Assembly: GCA_013400975.1 (NCBI GenBank)
Contig: WBMZ01009019.1
Span: 1-64,000 of the forward strand
From: Atrichornis clamosus
Lineage: Eukaryota > Chordata > Aves > Passeriformes > Menuridae
DNA: 64,000 nt
Reading direction: 5' to 3'
Every line of letters starts with the position of its first letter. The stretch's first letter is position 1. Both the position numbers and the translations under genes were made by a program. Of the stretch, positions 63,290 through 64,000 are shown in pieces. A model generated the notes under the pieces. The model was not told the DNA's origin. It worked only from the letters and a program-made list of their open reading frames with translations, and ran no database searches.

Positions 63290-64000
63290 GTAAGGTGATG
63301 ATACATTGCTTCAAAATGGAATTAATGTGAAGATCAAAATTATATGCACAGTGTGAATTAGATATAAATTAAAACTCCTGTGTTATAAAGAAAAGTATTT
63401 TAAAATGATACTGGATTTCGTATGCTAACTTGATGTAAAAAAAAAGTTATCAACTATGAACACAAATCTTTACAGAGGAAGAGGTCAGTGCAAATGAGAA
63501 TGGAAACATCTATTTGTCAATGATTATCTTCCCACAAATGTACTGCTCAATTACTAAAATTCAGCTATTCAACAACTGCTCTGCATTCTTTCCACTTCTA
63601 CTGTGTACCTGAAACTGGAAAAATCAACAATCTTACTGCATATTGTAATATTCCAGTAGCTAATTAAAATTGTTTGGTTTTGTCCAATGGATGGCCAAGA
63701 AGTGTAGCTCAAAGCAAAATGGAAGATGATTTTAAATAGGGCGCTGGCACTTAACACTTTTTTTTCTCTTCTACTGCCCAACAAGCATTACCCTCCTGTC
63801 AGAGGCTTAGAAATCACTGCCTGCCTTAGGGTGAAAAGTTCATAAGTTGCATATCAGCTAGGAAAGTGTTTTTCTGATGGAATTCTTAGTTTGGTAGAAC
63901 CTCTGCTACTTCAAGCATTTCATGTGTCAGTCATTTCTTCCTGTGCCTATGTCAGGTTCTACCCCTTACGTCTGTAGAACTCCACCTGAGGAAAAGCGTG

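Noticed and set aside
1..64000. The miR-23b/27b/24-1 cluster known from an AOPEP intron in vertebrates
   Set aside because: I looked for the mature miR-24, miR-23 and miR-27 sequences and did not see them. The cluster lies near the 3' end of the gene, beyond this window.

Overview
The window is eukaryotic and almost certainly avian: one gene with long GT-AG introns, scattered CR1 LINE fragments (the dominant retrotransposon of birds and other sauropsids), AT-rich unique intron sequence and no CpG island. The species cannot be named from the sequence alone. I found no operon, CRISPR array, viral genome or other self-contained new system.

The only protein-coding gene I can support is AOPEP (aminopeptidase O, also called ONPEP or C9orf3) on the + strand, recognised from its protein sequence. 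Five coding exons are present: 3552-4363, 11243-11409, 17865-18027, 22160-22408 and 63100-63289. All junctions are GT-AG, the phases are compatible, and the total is 1581 nt, exactly 527 codons. The last exon in the window carries the M1-family zinc site HEIAH-X18-E. The rest of the protein (catalytic tyrosine region, C-terminal helical-repeat domain, stop codon) lies beyond position 64000.

Layout: 1-3399 is probably the 3' part of intron 1, behind a non-coding first exon outside the window. 3400-3551 is the likely 5' UTR part of the first coding exon. Introns of 6.9, 6.5, 4.1 and 40.7 kb follow. They hold six CR1 fragments (three sense and three antisense to the gene), one probable solo LTR with an internal 51-bp triplication, several short tandem duplications, a TG/TA microsatellite and homopolymer tracts. 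The 40.7-kb intron (22409-63099) contains no gene that I can support.

The points most worth a second look are: the large intron divides the aminopeptidase signature, with a degenerate exopeptidase motif on one side and the zinc ligands on the other; a CR1 3' end lies 61 bp before the zinc-site exon; a (TTTTG)4 microsatellite forms most of the polypyrimidine tract of the preceding, frame-neutral exon; an antisense CR1 joins the end of ORF1 and the start of ORF2 to the reverse transcriptase and has lost its 3' end; and there is an exact 52-bp tandem duplication.
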